Part shown: positions 28,026 through 38,199 of the stretch, piece by piece
Numbering within the stretch: position 1 is the stretch's first letter
Layout: each line of letters opens with the position of its first letter
Source of the DNA: Chondrus crispus
Taxonomy: Eukaryota > Rhodophyta > Florideophyceae > Gigartinales > Gigartinaceae
NCBI RefSeq assembly: GCF_000350225.1
Contig: NW_005179206.1
Span: forward strand, 1 to 64,000
Direction: 5' to 3'
DNA length: 64,000 nucleotides
Made by a program: the position numbers and the translations under genes
Notes under the pieces: generated by a model
The model's database searches: none
Told to the model about the DNA's origin: nothing
What the model saw: the letters and a program-made list of their open reading frames with translations, nothing else

Positions 28026-31000
28026 ATGGATGACCAAAGCTCTGGATCGGTCAGAATCGAGAAGCTGACCGCATCTAACTTTTACATCTGGAAGCAGAAA
28101 ATCCAGCTACTGCTTGCTCTCCGAGATGTCGATCAATACGTTTTTGATGATATCCCGGAGAATGCGACGTCAGATGACCGGAGAAAATGGATCCGTGGTG
28201 ACGCAAAAGCAAAGGCAGTCATCGGACTCACGCTTTGTGATGACTACTTGCAACATGTGCGAGGGTGTAGCAGTGCGAAAGAGACATGGGAAGCAATTCT
28301 GAATGTGTTCGAGCGTCATACTTTGCTCAACAAACTTGCTGCGCGTCGCGACTTTTACACTGTATCCATGCTCCCATCCGAGAAAGTGCTCGTGTTCATC
28401 AATCGTGTGAAGCAACTTGCTGCCAGATTGCAGTCAATGAGTGTTGAGATTGACGATAAAGAAATTGCAATGGCTGTGTTGAATGGCTTGCCTCCACGAT
28501 TTGATAACTTGATTGTTGCTCTTGACGCACTTGGCAATGAAGATAAAGTGTTTGGACTCGAGTTTGTGAAGAGTCGTCTGCTGCAAGAAGAGCAACGAGA
28601 AAGCATGAAGACCGCTTCTGCTTCATCACCACATGCACCTGCCCTTGTCAATCGTATGCCTATTCGACGCGATATGAAATGTACGAATTGCAATAGACAT
28701 GGGCATACTGCAGCGCGTTGCTGGGGCAAGGACGTGAATGGGCGCCGACCTGCGCTGCCAGATGGGTTTCGGTCACGCAACACTGGCTTAAAGCCAAGTG
28801 CATTCGTATCTCGAGATGACAATTCTACTGCTGCCTTTGCGGAGAGTGACTTTACTTGCTTGCTTTCGACTTCCACTCCAGAAAAGAGGGCTGCAAACGC
28901 AAGGTCATGGCTTGTCGATTCCAGTTGCAGCGCTCACATTACGTTTGATCGCTCTTTGTTCGTTACGTATGAACAGATGCAATCTGGATCAGTCGAGATG
29001 GGCACGAAGGCTAGAGCTAATGTCGCTGGTCGCGGCCAGGTAGAATTCATGTTGAACGTCAACGGTAGTCCCCATCCTTGCAAATTGTCAAACGTTTTGC
29101 ATGTCCCTGATTTTGGATACTCGCTACTGTCTGTTAGCCAAATGGTTTCAAAAGGTTTGCAAGTGTCATTTGAAAATGAGAAATGCTGCGTAACTGCAGG
29201 ACCAACTGTAGTTGCCACAGCGAGTCAAGTTGGGGATTTGTACATACTTGACGTCATGAATGAAACCCCTTTTTCTGCTCACGTAGTTACCCTGCAGACG
29301 GTACATGAACGCATGGCCCATGTTAATGTACAAGGAATCGCATCAATGATTCACAATAATGTGGTAAGTGGCATCAACGTTCGTCAAAGCGATGTGATCA
29401 GTGCAATGAATCCGAAGTCTGACAATCACTCTCCCATTTGTCCTGCGTGTGTGTTTGGCAAAGCAACGCGATCAGTAATCCCAAAACAGCGATCATCGTC
29501 TCGAGCACAGAACTGTCTCGACTTGGTACATTCTGACGTTTGCGGTCCGCTCGAAATACAGTCCATTGGTGGTTCGAGATACTTCATTACATTTGTAGAT
29601 GATCACTCGAACTGGGTAGTTGTGTACACGATGAGAAATAAATCTGAGGCGTTTGCAAAATACAAGTTGTATGAAAAGTTGGCTCAAACCCACACTGGTC
29701 GCAAAGTAAAGGTGCTTCGCACTGATCGAGGAGGAGAGTACTTGTCGACGGAATTCAAGTCGCATTTAGATTTAAACGGTACGCAGCACCAACTCACAAC
29801 GGCGTACACCCCTGAACAAAACGGTGTTGCTGAACGTTTAAATCGAACTTTGATTGATCTTGTCCGCTCTATGATTTCTCATAAACAGGTCAGTAAGCGA
29901 TTCTGGGCCGAGGCTCTTGCCACTTCGGTATATGTACGCAATCGAGTTACTTCACGCGCTTTGCCCGTTAATACAACTCCGCACCACATTTGGATGAATT
30001 CTACTCCAAATGTTGGCCATTTGCGAGTATTTGGGTCAAAGTGTTGGTATACATTACCAAAATTAGAGCTCCGTAAGCTGGACTTGCGAGCGCGTGAAGC
30101 GATGTTTCTTGGGTACTCGCAATGCAGTAAGGCATACAAACTTTGGGACGGAGAGTTGAATAAAATTGTTGTGTCACGGGATGTCAAGTTTGATGAATCG
30201 ACATGTGGTATGCATGACATTCCTGCACACGAAAGTGATTCAATCAACTCTGATGTTGACGTTGTATTCCTCGGTGGCGACAATGGGAATACAGCTGATA
30301 CCCCAAATACGGATGAGGTCGGTTCTGAAGAGGATGAAGTTTCGGAGGAGGTTCTTGAAAACGATGGTGCTCATTCTGTAAGTGAGAATGATGAAGATGA
30401 AGATGATGTACCAACTGCCGTCGAAACTCCGAATGTCACTCCTCCAACTCCGACTCCAGCTGTGCGAAGATCGTCTCGAGTCAGCAGACCTCCCGGATCA
30501 TGGTGGAGGAGCAACTTTGCAGCTGCTCTTCTTTCACATGCGCATGTCGCTATTGAAGGTCCCAAGACTTTCAAACAGGCAACCAACGGTCCTAGAGCTG
30601 CATTTTGGCAGACCGGCATTGACAAAGAACTTGCCTTGCAGACCAAGAATCGGACTTGGAAACTTGTTCCTCGATCTGAGGCGTCAAACATCTTGACATC
30701 TCGATGGGTTTTCAATGTCAAGCAACTGCCTGATGCAAATGGCAATATAGTTGAAAGTGCAAAAGCCAGACTTGTTGCTCGTGGATTCCAGCAAGTGCAA
30801 GGTCTTGACTATACTGAGACATATGCCCCCGTCATAAAGTTTACCACTATTCGTCTACTTCTTGCCTTAGTTGCTCATTACGACCTCGAACTTCATCAGA
30901 TGGATGTCGTGACTGCGTTTTTGAACGGCGACTTGGATGAAGACATCTACATGGAGCAACCCGAAGGGTGCATTGACAAAAGCAAAAGTGACCACGTGTG

Positions 31001-32156
31001 TAAACTTTTGAAAGCACTTTACGGTCTTAAACAAGCACATCGTCAATGGCATGCCAAAGTGGATGATTTCTTAATTGGTGAATTGGGATTCGAGACTTCG
31101 CGTAGTGATCCTTGTCTCTACATTAAACGCATCGGTAACACTATCATGCTGATTGCACTCTATGTCGATGACTTGTTACTCGCCGGTAGTGATATCGATG
31201 CCATCAAATGGATGAAGGGGGAGCTTAATAAACGGTTTGAGATGAAAGACCTTGGTGAAGCAAAAGTCTGCATTGGTCTTGAAATTCAAAGGGATCGCCG
31301 CGCCATGACGTTGAGTCTCACTCAAACTAAGTATGCATCAAAAGTGCTTGAGCGTTTTGGAATGTCAACGTGTAACCCCTCTCTGACTCCAATGGAACAA
31401 GGTCACACAACCACAATTTCAACCGAAAACGACTCCGAAACAAATGCACCGTATCGTGAGGCAGTGGGATCCCTGATGTACTTGATGGTTGGCACTCGTC
31501 CAGACTTGGCATATGCGATTGGAAAGCTTTCTCAACATTCCGCCAACCCATGTGAGTCACAGTGGGTAGGTGTGAAACGGGTAATGCGATACGTGCAAGG
31601 GACTCGAAACTTAGGAATCATGTTTGACAATAAATCCAAATCGCCGGAGTTGTTCGGCTTCAGTGATGCTGACTGGGCCGGTTGTTCAGAGTCTCGCAAG
31701 TCGACCAGCGGATATGTTTTCAAGTTCTGCGGTGGAGCGATCAGTTGGAGTTCCCGGAAACAGACTGTGGTTGCAACTTCGACGTGTGAAGCTGAGTACA
31801 TTGCACTATGTGAAGCGTGTAAGGAGGCGACTTGGTTGCGTCAAGTGGTTGCTGATGTCCTTGGACTTCATTCTGATCCCACGATTATGATGGGGTGTGA
31901 CAATGCAGGGACTATTTCGTATGCACAGAATGAATCGGTCAACCGTCGTAACAAACATGTTGATGTGAAATACCACTATGTACGAGATGCAATTAAGAGA
32001 AACGTCATTTCTTTGTCGCATTGCCCGACCACTTCCATGCCTGCAGATATCCTGACGAAAGCACTTGGGCGAGTTCTGTTCCAGAAGTTTGTAGAACTTC
32101 TAGGGCTTGCAGTAGCTACTTCTGGTAAAGCATGTGATCGAGAGGGAGTGTTGTAA
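28026..32156 (+). CDS. gag-pol: Copia A3 Gag-Pol polyprotein (about 1376 aa)
   Basis: Complete single frame, start taken at MDDQSSGSV (28026; alternative ATG at 27993). It has the same domain order as C3: Gag, CCHC knuckle, retropepsin, integrase (HERMAH, TDRGGEY, QNGVAE), reverse transcriptase (LYVDDLLLAG) and RNase H (DADWAG, CEAEYIAL). It differs from C3 at scattered positions across the whole frame and is closer to C4 in the RNase H part. The stop lies just inside the 3' LTR start. Confidence 0.93.
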   Translation: MDDQSSGSVRIEKLTASNFYIWKQKIQLLLALRDVDQYVFDDIPENATSDDRRKWIRGDAKAKAVIGLTLCDDYLQHVRGCSSAKETWEAILNVFERHTLLNKLAARRDFYTVSMLPSEKVLVFINRVKQLAARLQSMSVEIDDKEIAMAVLNGLPPRFDNLIVALDALGNEDKVFGLEFVKSRLLQEEQRESMKTASASSPHAPALVNRMPIRRDMKCTNCNRHGHTAARCWGKDVNGRRPALPDGFRSRNTGLKPSAFVSRDDNSTAAFAESDFTCLLSTSTPEKRAANARSWLVDSSCSAHITFDRSLFVTYEQMQSGSVEMGTKARANVAGRGQVEFMLNVNGSPHPCKLSNVLHVPDFGYSLLSVSQMVSKGLQVSFENEKCCVTAGPTVVATASQVGDLYILDVMNETPFSAHVVTLQTVHERMAHVNVQGIASMIHNNVVSGINVRQSDVISAMNPKSDNHSPICPACVFGKATRSVIPKQRSSSRAQNCLDLVHSDVCGPLEIQSIGGSRYFITFVDDHSNWVVVYTMRNKSEAFAKYKLYEKLAQTHTGRKVKVLRTDRGGEYLSTEFKSHLDLNGTQHQLTTAYTPEQNGVAERLNRTLIDLVRSMISHKQVSKRFWAEALATSVYVRNRVTSRALPVNTTPHHIWMNSTPNVGHLRVFGSKCWYTLPKLELRKLDLRAREAMFLGYSQCSKAYKLWDGELNKIVVSRDVKFDESTCGMHDIPAHESDSINSDVDVVFLGGDNGNTADTPNTDEVGSEEDEVSEEVLENDGAHSVSENDEDEDDVPTAVETPNVTPPTPTPAVRRSSRVSRPPGSWWRSNFAAALLSHAHVAIEGPKTFKQATNGPRAAFWQTGIDKELALQTKNRTWKLVPRSEASNILTSRWVFNVKQLPDANGNIVESAKARLVARGFQQVQGLDYTETYAPVIKFTTIRLLLALVAHYDLELHQMDVVTAFLNGDLDEDIYMEQPEGCIDKSKSDHVCKLLKALYGLKQAHRQWHAKVDDFLIGELGFETSRSDPCLYIKRIGNTIMLIALYVDDLLLAGSDIDAIKWMKGELNKRFEMKDLGEAKVCIGLEIQRDRRAMTLSLTQTKYASKVLERFGMSTCNPSLTPMEQGHTTTISTENDSETNAPYREAVGSLMYLMVGTRPDLAYAIGKLSQHSANPCESQWVGVKRVMRYVQGTRNLGIMFDNKSKSPELFGFSDADWAGCSESRKSTSGYVFKFCGGAISWSSRKQTVVATSTCEAEYIALCEACKEATWLRQVVADVLGLHSDPTIMMGCDNAGTISYAQNESVNRRNKHVDVKYHYVRDAIKRNVISLSHCPTTSMPADILTKALGRVLFQKFVELLGLAVATSGKACDREGVL

Positions 32157-32966
32157 TTCTACGACCACATGCTGATATGCATGACACACGACGACAGGTA
32201 TGACACGTGTAAAAGCAAAAAAACTCTGCGTGACGAGCTGAGCAAGTTTCATTTTCAACGTGTACACGTGTGATTTCTGTACACAGTTGCACTCTACAGT
32301 ACTTCAAGAGCAAGTTTGGTTTTCAACGTGTACACGTCTGAAATATGTACACGGTTGCGGTGTACAGTACAATCTGAGCATGTTTCATTTTCTCCGCCCG
32401 ACACGTGTATGACCTGGACACATGTCCTCATTACACTGTCGGACACGTACAGTACGCCTGCAGTCTTACAGACAAAGTGTGGAACCTTGGTGGCGGGTGC
32501 CTGGCACGTGCCAAAGGTTTACAGCATCCATGGAGTGCAGCACGGGTACAGCAGGACACAAAGATACCGTTGCGCGAGTTTTGAATTCGTAAGGCAAAAT
32601 GTGCACTGTTGTAATTGACAGTGGACAGGACCTCACGAGAGATTCAGATTCATAAGGCAACGTGTGCGCTGTAAACAGTCCTTGCAGGATTGATTTGAAT
32701 TCGTAAGGCAACGTGTGAGCTGTAAACGTGCCTTACGAATTTGTGACACGCTGGATTTGGAATAGTAAGGGAATTTGTGCTTTGCTGTGCTTTGTTGTAC
32801 TGCCTTACTAATTTCTCCGTCATGACAGTGCTAATTCGTAAGGCGGTTTTCTGTTCTGTTTGTTGGGCCATCGCCAGTTTGGCCGAGTAGCAAGACGGGC
32901 ACATGTGTTAGAGCCAATACATTTGTAGTATGTGTGTCGTAGTGTTTGGTAGTAGAGTTCTAGAAG
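32149..32966 (+). repeat. Copia A3 3' LTR (L1 type, incomplete)
   Basis: It starts TGTTGTAATTCTACG after AGAGGGAG and matches the L1 LTR up to GTTCTAGAAGATT, where copia B sequence begins. No target duplication is visible at this junction, so it looks like a rearrangement rather than a clean insertion. Confidence 0.85.
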
Positions 32967-34256
32967 ATTCATCGATCTTACTATGCCATTGAAGATGGGC
33001 TTGCTTAAGACCATAGATTGCTTTCAAAAGTTTACACACCGAATCAGGTTTGACTTTGTCGATGCATCCTTCAGGTTGCTCCATGTAGATTTCTTCGTGA
33101 AGTTCACCGTTGAGGAAGGCAGTCACCACGTCCATCTGATGCAGCTCAAGATCAAAGTGCGCAACCAGTGCCAGCAGCAGACGGATAGTTGTGAACTTGA
33201 TGACAGGGGCGAAAGTTTCAGTGTAATCGATGCCTTCTACTTGTTGAAAGCCCCGTGCCACAAGACGTCCCTTTGCAGTTTCGACCAATTTTCCGGACTC
33301 GTCAGGAAGTTGCTTCACTCCGAAAACCCACCTGGACGTCAGGACGTTTGGTGCTTGAGATCTTGGAACAAGTGTCCATGTTTGTTTTTGTGTTGTGAAG
33401 CAAGTTCTTTGTCGATGCCCTTCTGCCAGAAGCGAGCTTTTGGAGAATCCATAGCTTGCTTGTACGAGTTTGGGATTTCCGTTATCACATGGGCGTGGCT
33501 AAGGAGTCCAGCAGTCACCAAAGCTGCTGCCCACCACGCCCCAGGCGTTTTGCGAACGCGAGTGGACCGACGGAGATTAGTTGGCCGATCAATCGTTTCT
33601 TCCTCAACTACGTGTTGGTCAACTGTTTCGGTGGTTTCGTCCTCCCCGGCAGTTGGGGAGGAGTTGGAGGATTCATCAGAGTCTTGTTGTTCATCCGGCG
33701 ATGATGCTTCTGATGCCACTGCATCATTTTCTGCAACTTCCTCATCGATGTTCAAGTTGATTGTATCATCATCAGTTGTAGCCTTCTCGTTTGTAGCCAT
33801 CGGTTCACCAGATTTGCCTCCCGTGGACTCGTCAAAAGTAACATCTCTGGATACGATCACTTTGTGTAAATTACCATCCCACAACTTGTAAGCTTTCGTA
33901 TTTTCAGCATACCCCAGAAACATTGCTTCCTTTGCACGGGCGTCAAGTTTCTGGATGTTGTGTTTTGGTAATGTATACCAACACTTTGAACCGAAAACAC
34001 GCAAATGACCAACATTTGGCACAGATTTCATCCATAAGTGGTATGGGGTCATCTTGGGGGGAATGGCACGTGACGTGACTCGATTTCGAACGTACACTGC
34101 ATTGGCGAGTGCTTCTGCCCAGAACCCCTTTGTAACTTTCTTGTGCGCTAGCATGGAGCGCACCAAGTTTACCAAAGTTCTGTTCAGTCGTTCGGCGACG
34201 CCATTTTGCTCCGGTGTGTACGCGGTCGTCATTTGATGCTGAGTACCATTTGCAAT
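32967..34256 (-). pseudogene. Copia B segment: reverse transcriptase and integrase C-terminus
   Basis: Minus-strand Copia of a family clearly diverged from C1-C5. Recognisable are the reverse transcriptase stretch with TAFLNGELHEE and GLKQAHLQW and the integrase end with TPEQNGVAERLNRTL. The element is old and broken: several breaks plus four insertions across 32967-55320. Confidence 0.85.
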
Positions 34257-35508
34257 TATTTAAAATGTGCGACCACATGCTGTTATCTGGAAAGTGCAAA
34301 ATCGAGCGACACGTGTACATGACTCGACGGTCCGGACCGTCACCCCATATCACGACATGACACGTGTAAAGTCTCAGATTTTGGGGTTCTGGGGACGAAA
34401 GTGGACTTTTGGAGGGTCATGCAAATTTGCATAAATGCCGAAAATTTGCACTTGGCACGAACCGTTATAGGGCTACACAGGCAATACTGCAAATTTATTG
34501 GGTGTCGGTTCGAATGCTGCAATTCTATTGGTCTGTTATTGTCCACTTATATGCAGTCATGCTGGTGATATATCTTGAATGATCGGTATACGTTTTAATT
34601 ACATCATTTCGGCGTTTTCAAGTTGTTCATCATGGTTGTAATGGGTAATTACGTGTGGCCTTGGCGCTGGACACTTGTGTGCGGTGTGCACATGTACACA
34701 TCGCCAGGTTGCTGCGTGTACGTACACTTGTACACGTCGCCGACATACGGTCCGGCGCGTGTCCGAGCACAGTACATGTGAATTAAAAGTACAACAAGTA
34801 TTTCTCGCAAGAGACATGTACTTACGTGGGTATTCAGTGTACGCGTCACGCTGTATGCGACCCTTGCATCAGCATGCGCCGTTGTACTACACTTTCGTCA
34901 GCATGCGACGTTGTACTGTGCTCTCGTTATGGTGCGCCGTTGGATGCAAGTCGATGACAGTACTCGTGTGATTCACATCGGATATCACGTGAGATGTGTA
35001 GAAAGTCTGGATGCACATTGTTGCTGTCCGTGATAGTTGTTTGGCAGTGTGTACCGAAATTAGTAAGGTACAAAACAAGGGCATGTATGGGGACTGAGAT
35101 ATGACAGGACTTTGCGTTGTTGGAAATAGAGAGATGCCAAGTTGTTCATTGTGCAAGAATATATTCTGTCATGTCTGGATGCAGATTAGTAAGGTGTGAA
35201 ACGATTGCATGCATAGGGCCATGGTTTACAGTCACTCCAAATGTGTAGAAACTGTTGTGCACTGATAAGTCAATAGTCAATTCGTAAGGTGGAAATAGAA
35301 CAGTGTGGACGGGCCAGAAGAGGACCGCGCTTGGTTGCGCATATGGTGAGTACGGTTTACCAGGTGCCAAAGTAATGGGATAGTGTAACACTCAAAGTGT
35401 ATAAGTATCGCCGAAAGACGGCTCCAAGTAAACCTCGGTACCAACTCCTTCACTCACACACATCAACCTGCCCTCCTTCTTTCCCTTGCCCCTCCGAACC
35501 TACCATTA
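34257..35508 (+). repeat. Solo L2 LTR (1252 bp) in copia B
   Basis: It reads TATTTAAAATGTGCGACC ... CCTACCATTA and is flanked by GCAAT on both sides (34252-34256 and 35509-35513), interrupting the copia B integrase. The core promoter TATAAGTATCGCC lies near 35400. This copy is more diverged than the other L2 copies. Confidence 0.94.
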
Positions 35509-35736
35509 GCAATCAGAAAAGACTTAAACTCCGTGGACAGATACTCACCACCTCGATCCGTGCGAAGCACTTTGATCTTGCGACCAGTGTGAGTCTGGGC
35601 AAGTTGTGCAAACATTTTGTATCGTTCAAATGCTTCTGATTTATGGTGCAAGGTTACACTACTGACCAGTTTGAGTGATCATCTATGAAGGTAATGAAGT
35701 ACTTGGCACCACCAATGGACTGCACCTCTAAGGGGC
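35509..35736 (-). pseudogene. Copia B segment: integrase core
   Basis: Minus-strand integrase segment (KVLRTDRGGEYLSTEF and neighbouring sequence) between the L2 solo LTR and Gypsy-2. It ends with GGGGC, the Gypsy-2 target duplication. Confidence 0.85.
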
Positions 35737-36336
35737 TGTAGTATAATCACCCCCAACGACGAGGGGGGTGAGTACTGACAGTTCGGGAAGACTCCGATCG
35801 GCGGGAAGACAGAAGCACGGCCCACCCACGGTACCGAGCACGGGCTCGAGGTAGCGGTGGTAGAGCGGGATCGGGGAGGACGCGCGCACGCGCGAGCGGT
35901 TCTACGCCTCGACGCCCCGGAGCGGTACTGGGTGACGATCCAGCACCGGCGGGCGGAGGCGGAGCCGGCTCGTGGGCGTGCTACGCGCGTCCTCAACCCG
36001 CGCGCGGTGCTACTCCTAGGTAAAACGGACGGAAGTACCTAAAAGTAAGCGGGCGGACCAAGATGGAGGATCCTTGACAAGTCCGTGCTTCTCGTCCTCC
36101 ACTGCCGGCGGTCCGCTCATATTTAATGTACATTGTAGTCTATCATAACTCTACAGTAGTGCCGGTCGACCAACACTGTAACGCTGTCAGCCGTCGGGGC
36201 TGACAGTCCACGTGTAGTGCGCGTCCCGTACACGTGGAGGACACGTGTGTGCACGCGTAGCTGTAAGGCTCGTGCCTTACTGTCGCTGATCTAATCCTAA
36301 TCTAATTTCCGAATTTCCGTTTGGGGTTATACCACA
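35737..36336 (-). repeat. Gypsy-2 3' LTR (600 bp)
   Basis: On the plus strand TGTAGTATAATCACC ... GGGGTTATACCACA. In element orientation it holds a TATA-like ATTAAATATG, hairpins upstream of it, and a nested stem after it (36053-36116). Confidence 0.95.
36053..36116 (-). promoter_or_regulatory. Nested stem-loop after the Gypsy-2 core promoter
   Basis: Outer stem GCGGACC (36053-36059) pairs with GGTCCGC (36110-36116); inner stem TGGAGGA (36064-36070) pairs with TCCTCCA (36095-36101); the apex contains the AAGTCCGTGCTT stretch. The equivalent site in Gypsy-1 forms a stem around the same loop bases. The second LTR copy is at 51179-51242. Confidence 0.65.
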
Positions 36337-36372
36337 TCACCCCCTCTCAAGAGTGAACGTCCGCGTTCACTC
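36337..36372 (-). promoter_or_regulatory. Gypsy-2 3' polypurine tract with palindrome
   Basis: In element orientation GAACGCGGACGTTC, then ACTCTTGAGAGGGGGTGA, then the LTR. It is the counterpart of 7676-7708 in Gypsy-1, and it repeats the end of pol (42571-42603). Confidence 0.8.
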
Positions 36373-38199
36373 CTGGGCTTGTAGATCGTGTTCCTTCTTT
36401 TCAGCCTGTCCTGTCCCCAAGGCGGTCACACTCGCTCGTGTCCCTCCGTGCTGACCTGTGCCCCCCTGCACTCCCCGTGATGCCAACTCCTCTAGTTCGT
36501 TGTCACCACCATCCTCCTCTTCGCAAGCCTTTCCCCTCGCAGCGCGCGTGCGTGTGGCGTTGCGCCAACCTCCTCTCCACGGCTTTCCCGGCGCCCCCTA
36601 GGTGCTGTCACAGCCTTCCTGATTTACCGTCCCGCGATCATCCCGTGCTGTGGGGGGGGTGGTCCCAGCATGTCCGTCGTTACCCCGGGGTCCCCCTTGC
36701 CAGCGTGCCCAATCCGTCGCATTAAATCTTCGTCCTTTTCCTCCCCCGCGTCCCTTCTCCCCTCGTCCGATACGGGGCGCAAGGCGATGCGGCAGGAAGG
36801 GTTGTGCAGGTCGCGCGACGAGAGCTCCGTCGTCACGCCAATCTCCACCAGCTCCCCTCCGCGATGGTGGCTTTCCTGGCCATCATAACGTCGTGCCACG
36901 CGTCCAACTTCTCGAAGCACCCGACGTCCTCCATGCGTTACTTGTACTCCAGGCCCGACCGCGCGCCGTCAGTGACAACGCTCTTGGCCGCAGCATCATA
37001 GAGAGCGGGTTCCGTGAGATTTCGAATGCGCAGCTCACCCATTTCGTCTTCCGTGAGGTCGATCGCCATCCCAGCCCTCTCGTAGAGCCTGGTGATGATG
37101 GGGCCATGTCATGGCTTGACACTACCTTCATCCCCAGCTGTCATGGGGGCGTCACGCGTGTTATTGTTGGCTATTCTCTGATCGTCCCACCCCATCCCAT
37201 GGGGTGGGCCGAGGGGGTACGACGTGATTGCCCGAGGTCCTTCTTGTCCGTCGTGCACGCTTTCCGTGTCGCTGCCCGTGGTTGCTCGCGTACGCCGGGT
37301 TTCGACACCTTCTTTTCGTCGCTCCTTTCCCGCGTTCGCGCCGGGCGTCGGTCTCGGGAGCCGTGATTTTCCGCTTGTGGTGCGAGGTCTCATTCTTCCC
37401 CCTTTCGTGGAGGCACGCCATTGCTGCGGAGGCGGCACGCGATCCCTTATTACGTGTCACGGGGTCGGCGTGTGGCTCTAGGGCAAGCGAGACGATGCGG
37501 TCCGGAGCGCGACAGGAAAACGGCTGGCCCGGTGGCGCGGCTCCGCCTTTTCTGCGTGCCACGACCTATTTTTCGTCGTTCCTCGTCGCTGCCCCTCCGG
37601 CTTATCCTCGTCGTTTTCTCGTTTGCGTTGGGGAGCCGTACGGGCGCAACCTCAGCAGCGTCTCGCTCTCGTCCGAGCCGCGAGAGCGACCGTCCCTCAA
37701 CGACCCATCCTTCCTGCGCTGATAGACGGCGCCTGGGGTGATCGTACATCCCCTTTCGGTGGGGCAGAAGGGGTTCTGTGTGGGACAAGGGGGCGCCTGC
37801 CGTCGACGGCGGCGCGCGTGCTCGAAGTAGGAGGGGGTCGGTTTGCGGCGGGCCTCTTGGGATGGAGCACAGCTCGGGGTACCATGCGGGCCACGTGCGG
37901 GCGTGGTGGCGTTTCGCACTCGACCCTCGTCGGCGGGGCGGCATACGTGGCGGTTCTTACACCGGGCGAGCGCACTGTGCGTACGTTGTAGGATATGCTG
38001 CAGAATGACGGTTGGCGCACGTCGGGCGCGTGTTCCGCCGTTTTCTGAGGTGGCTTGTAGAGCCCTCGTCCTTCGCTCCCTGAACCCTCACCAGCACCGT
38101 CGACGGTAGCCAAACTCCGGCTCCACTTTGCGCTGTCCCAGTCCTCCCCCCGACAGTCCCGACCGATCATCTCCGCTCCGTGCTATCGGCCGTCCTATC
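36373..38199. other. Gypsy-2 region between 3' LTR and antisense gene
   Basis: About 1.8 kb, GC-rich. Gypsy-1 has only about 270 bp here, so roughly 1.5 kb is extra in Gypsy-2 or lost from Gypsy-1. Overlapping open frames of up to about 240 codons occur (for example 36650-37366 plus), but none shows a recognisable motif or a Gypsy-1 counterpart. It may hold the promoter of the antisense gene. Confidence 0.5.

Larger units (their letters stand above)
25633..32966 (+). mobile_element. Copia A3 (LTR type L1) with a solo L2 LTR in its leader
   Basis: Primer site GGTTATGGGCCCAG at 25633-25646, leader split by an L2 solo LTR (25988-27251), gag-pol frame 28026-32156, purine tract and a 3' LTR from 32149 that stops near 32966, where copia B begins. 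The coding frame looks whole; apart from the leader insertion the incomplete 3' LTR is the one visible defect. Confidence 0.92.

Noticed and set aside
36650-37366. 238-codon frame in Gypsy-2 before the antisense gene
   Set aside because: Low-complexity start, no motif, no Gypsy-1 equivalent; noted only as open sequence.
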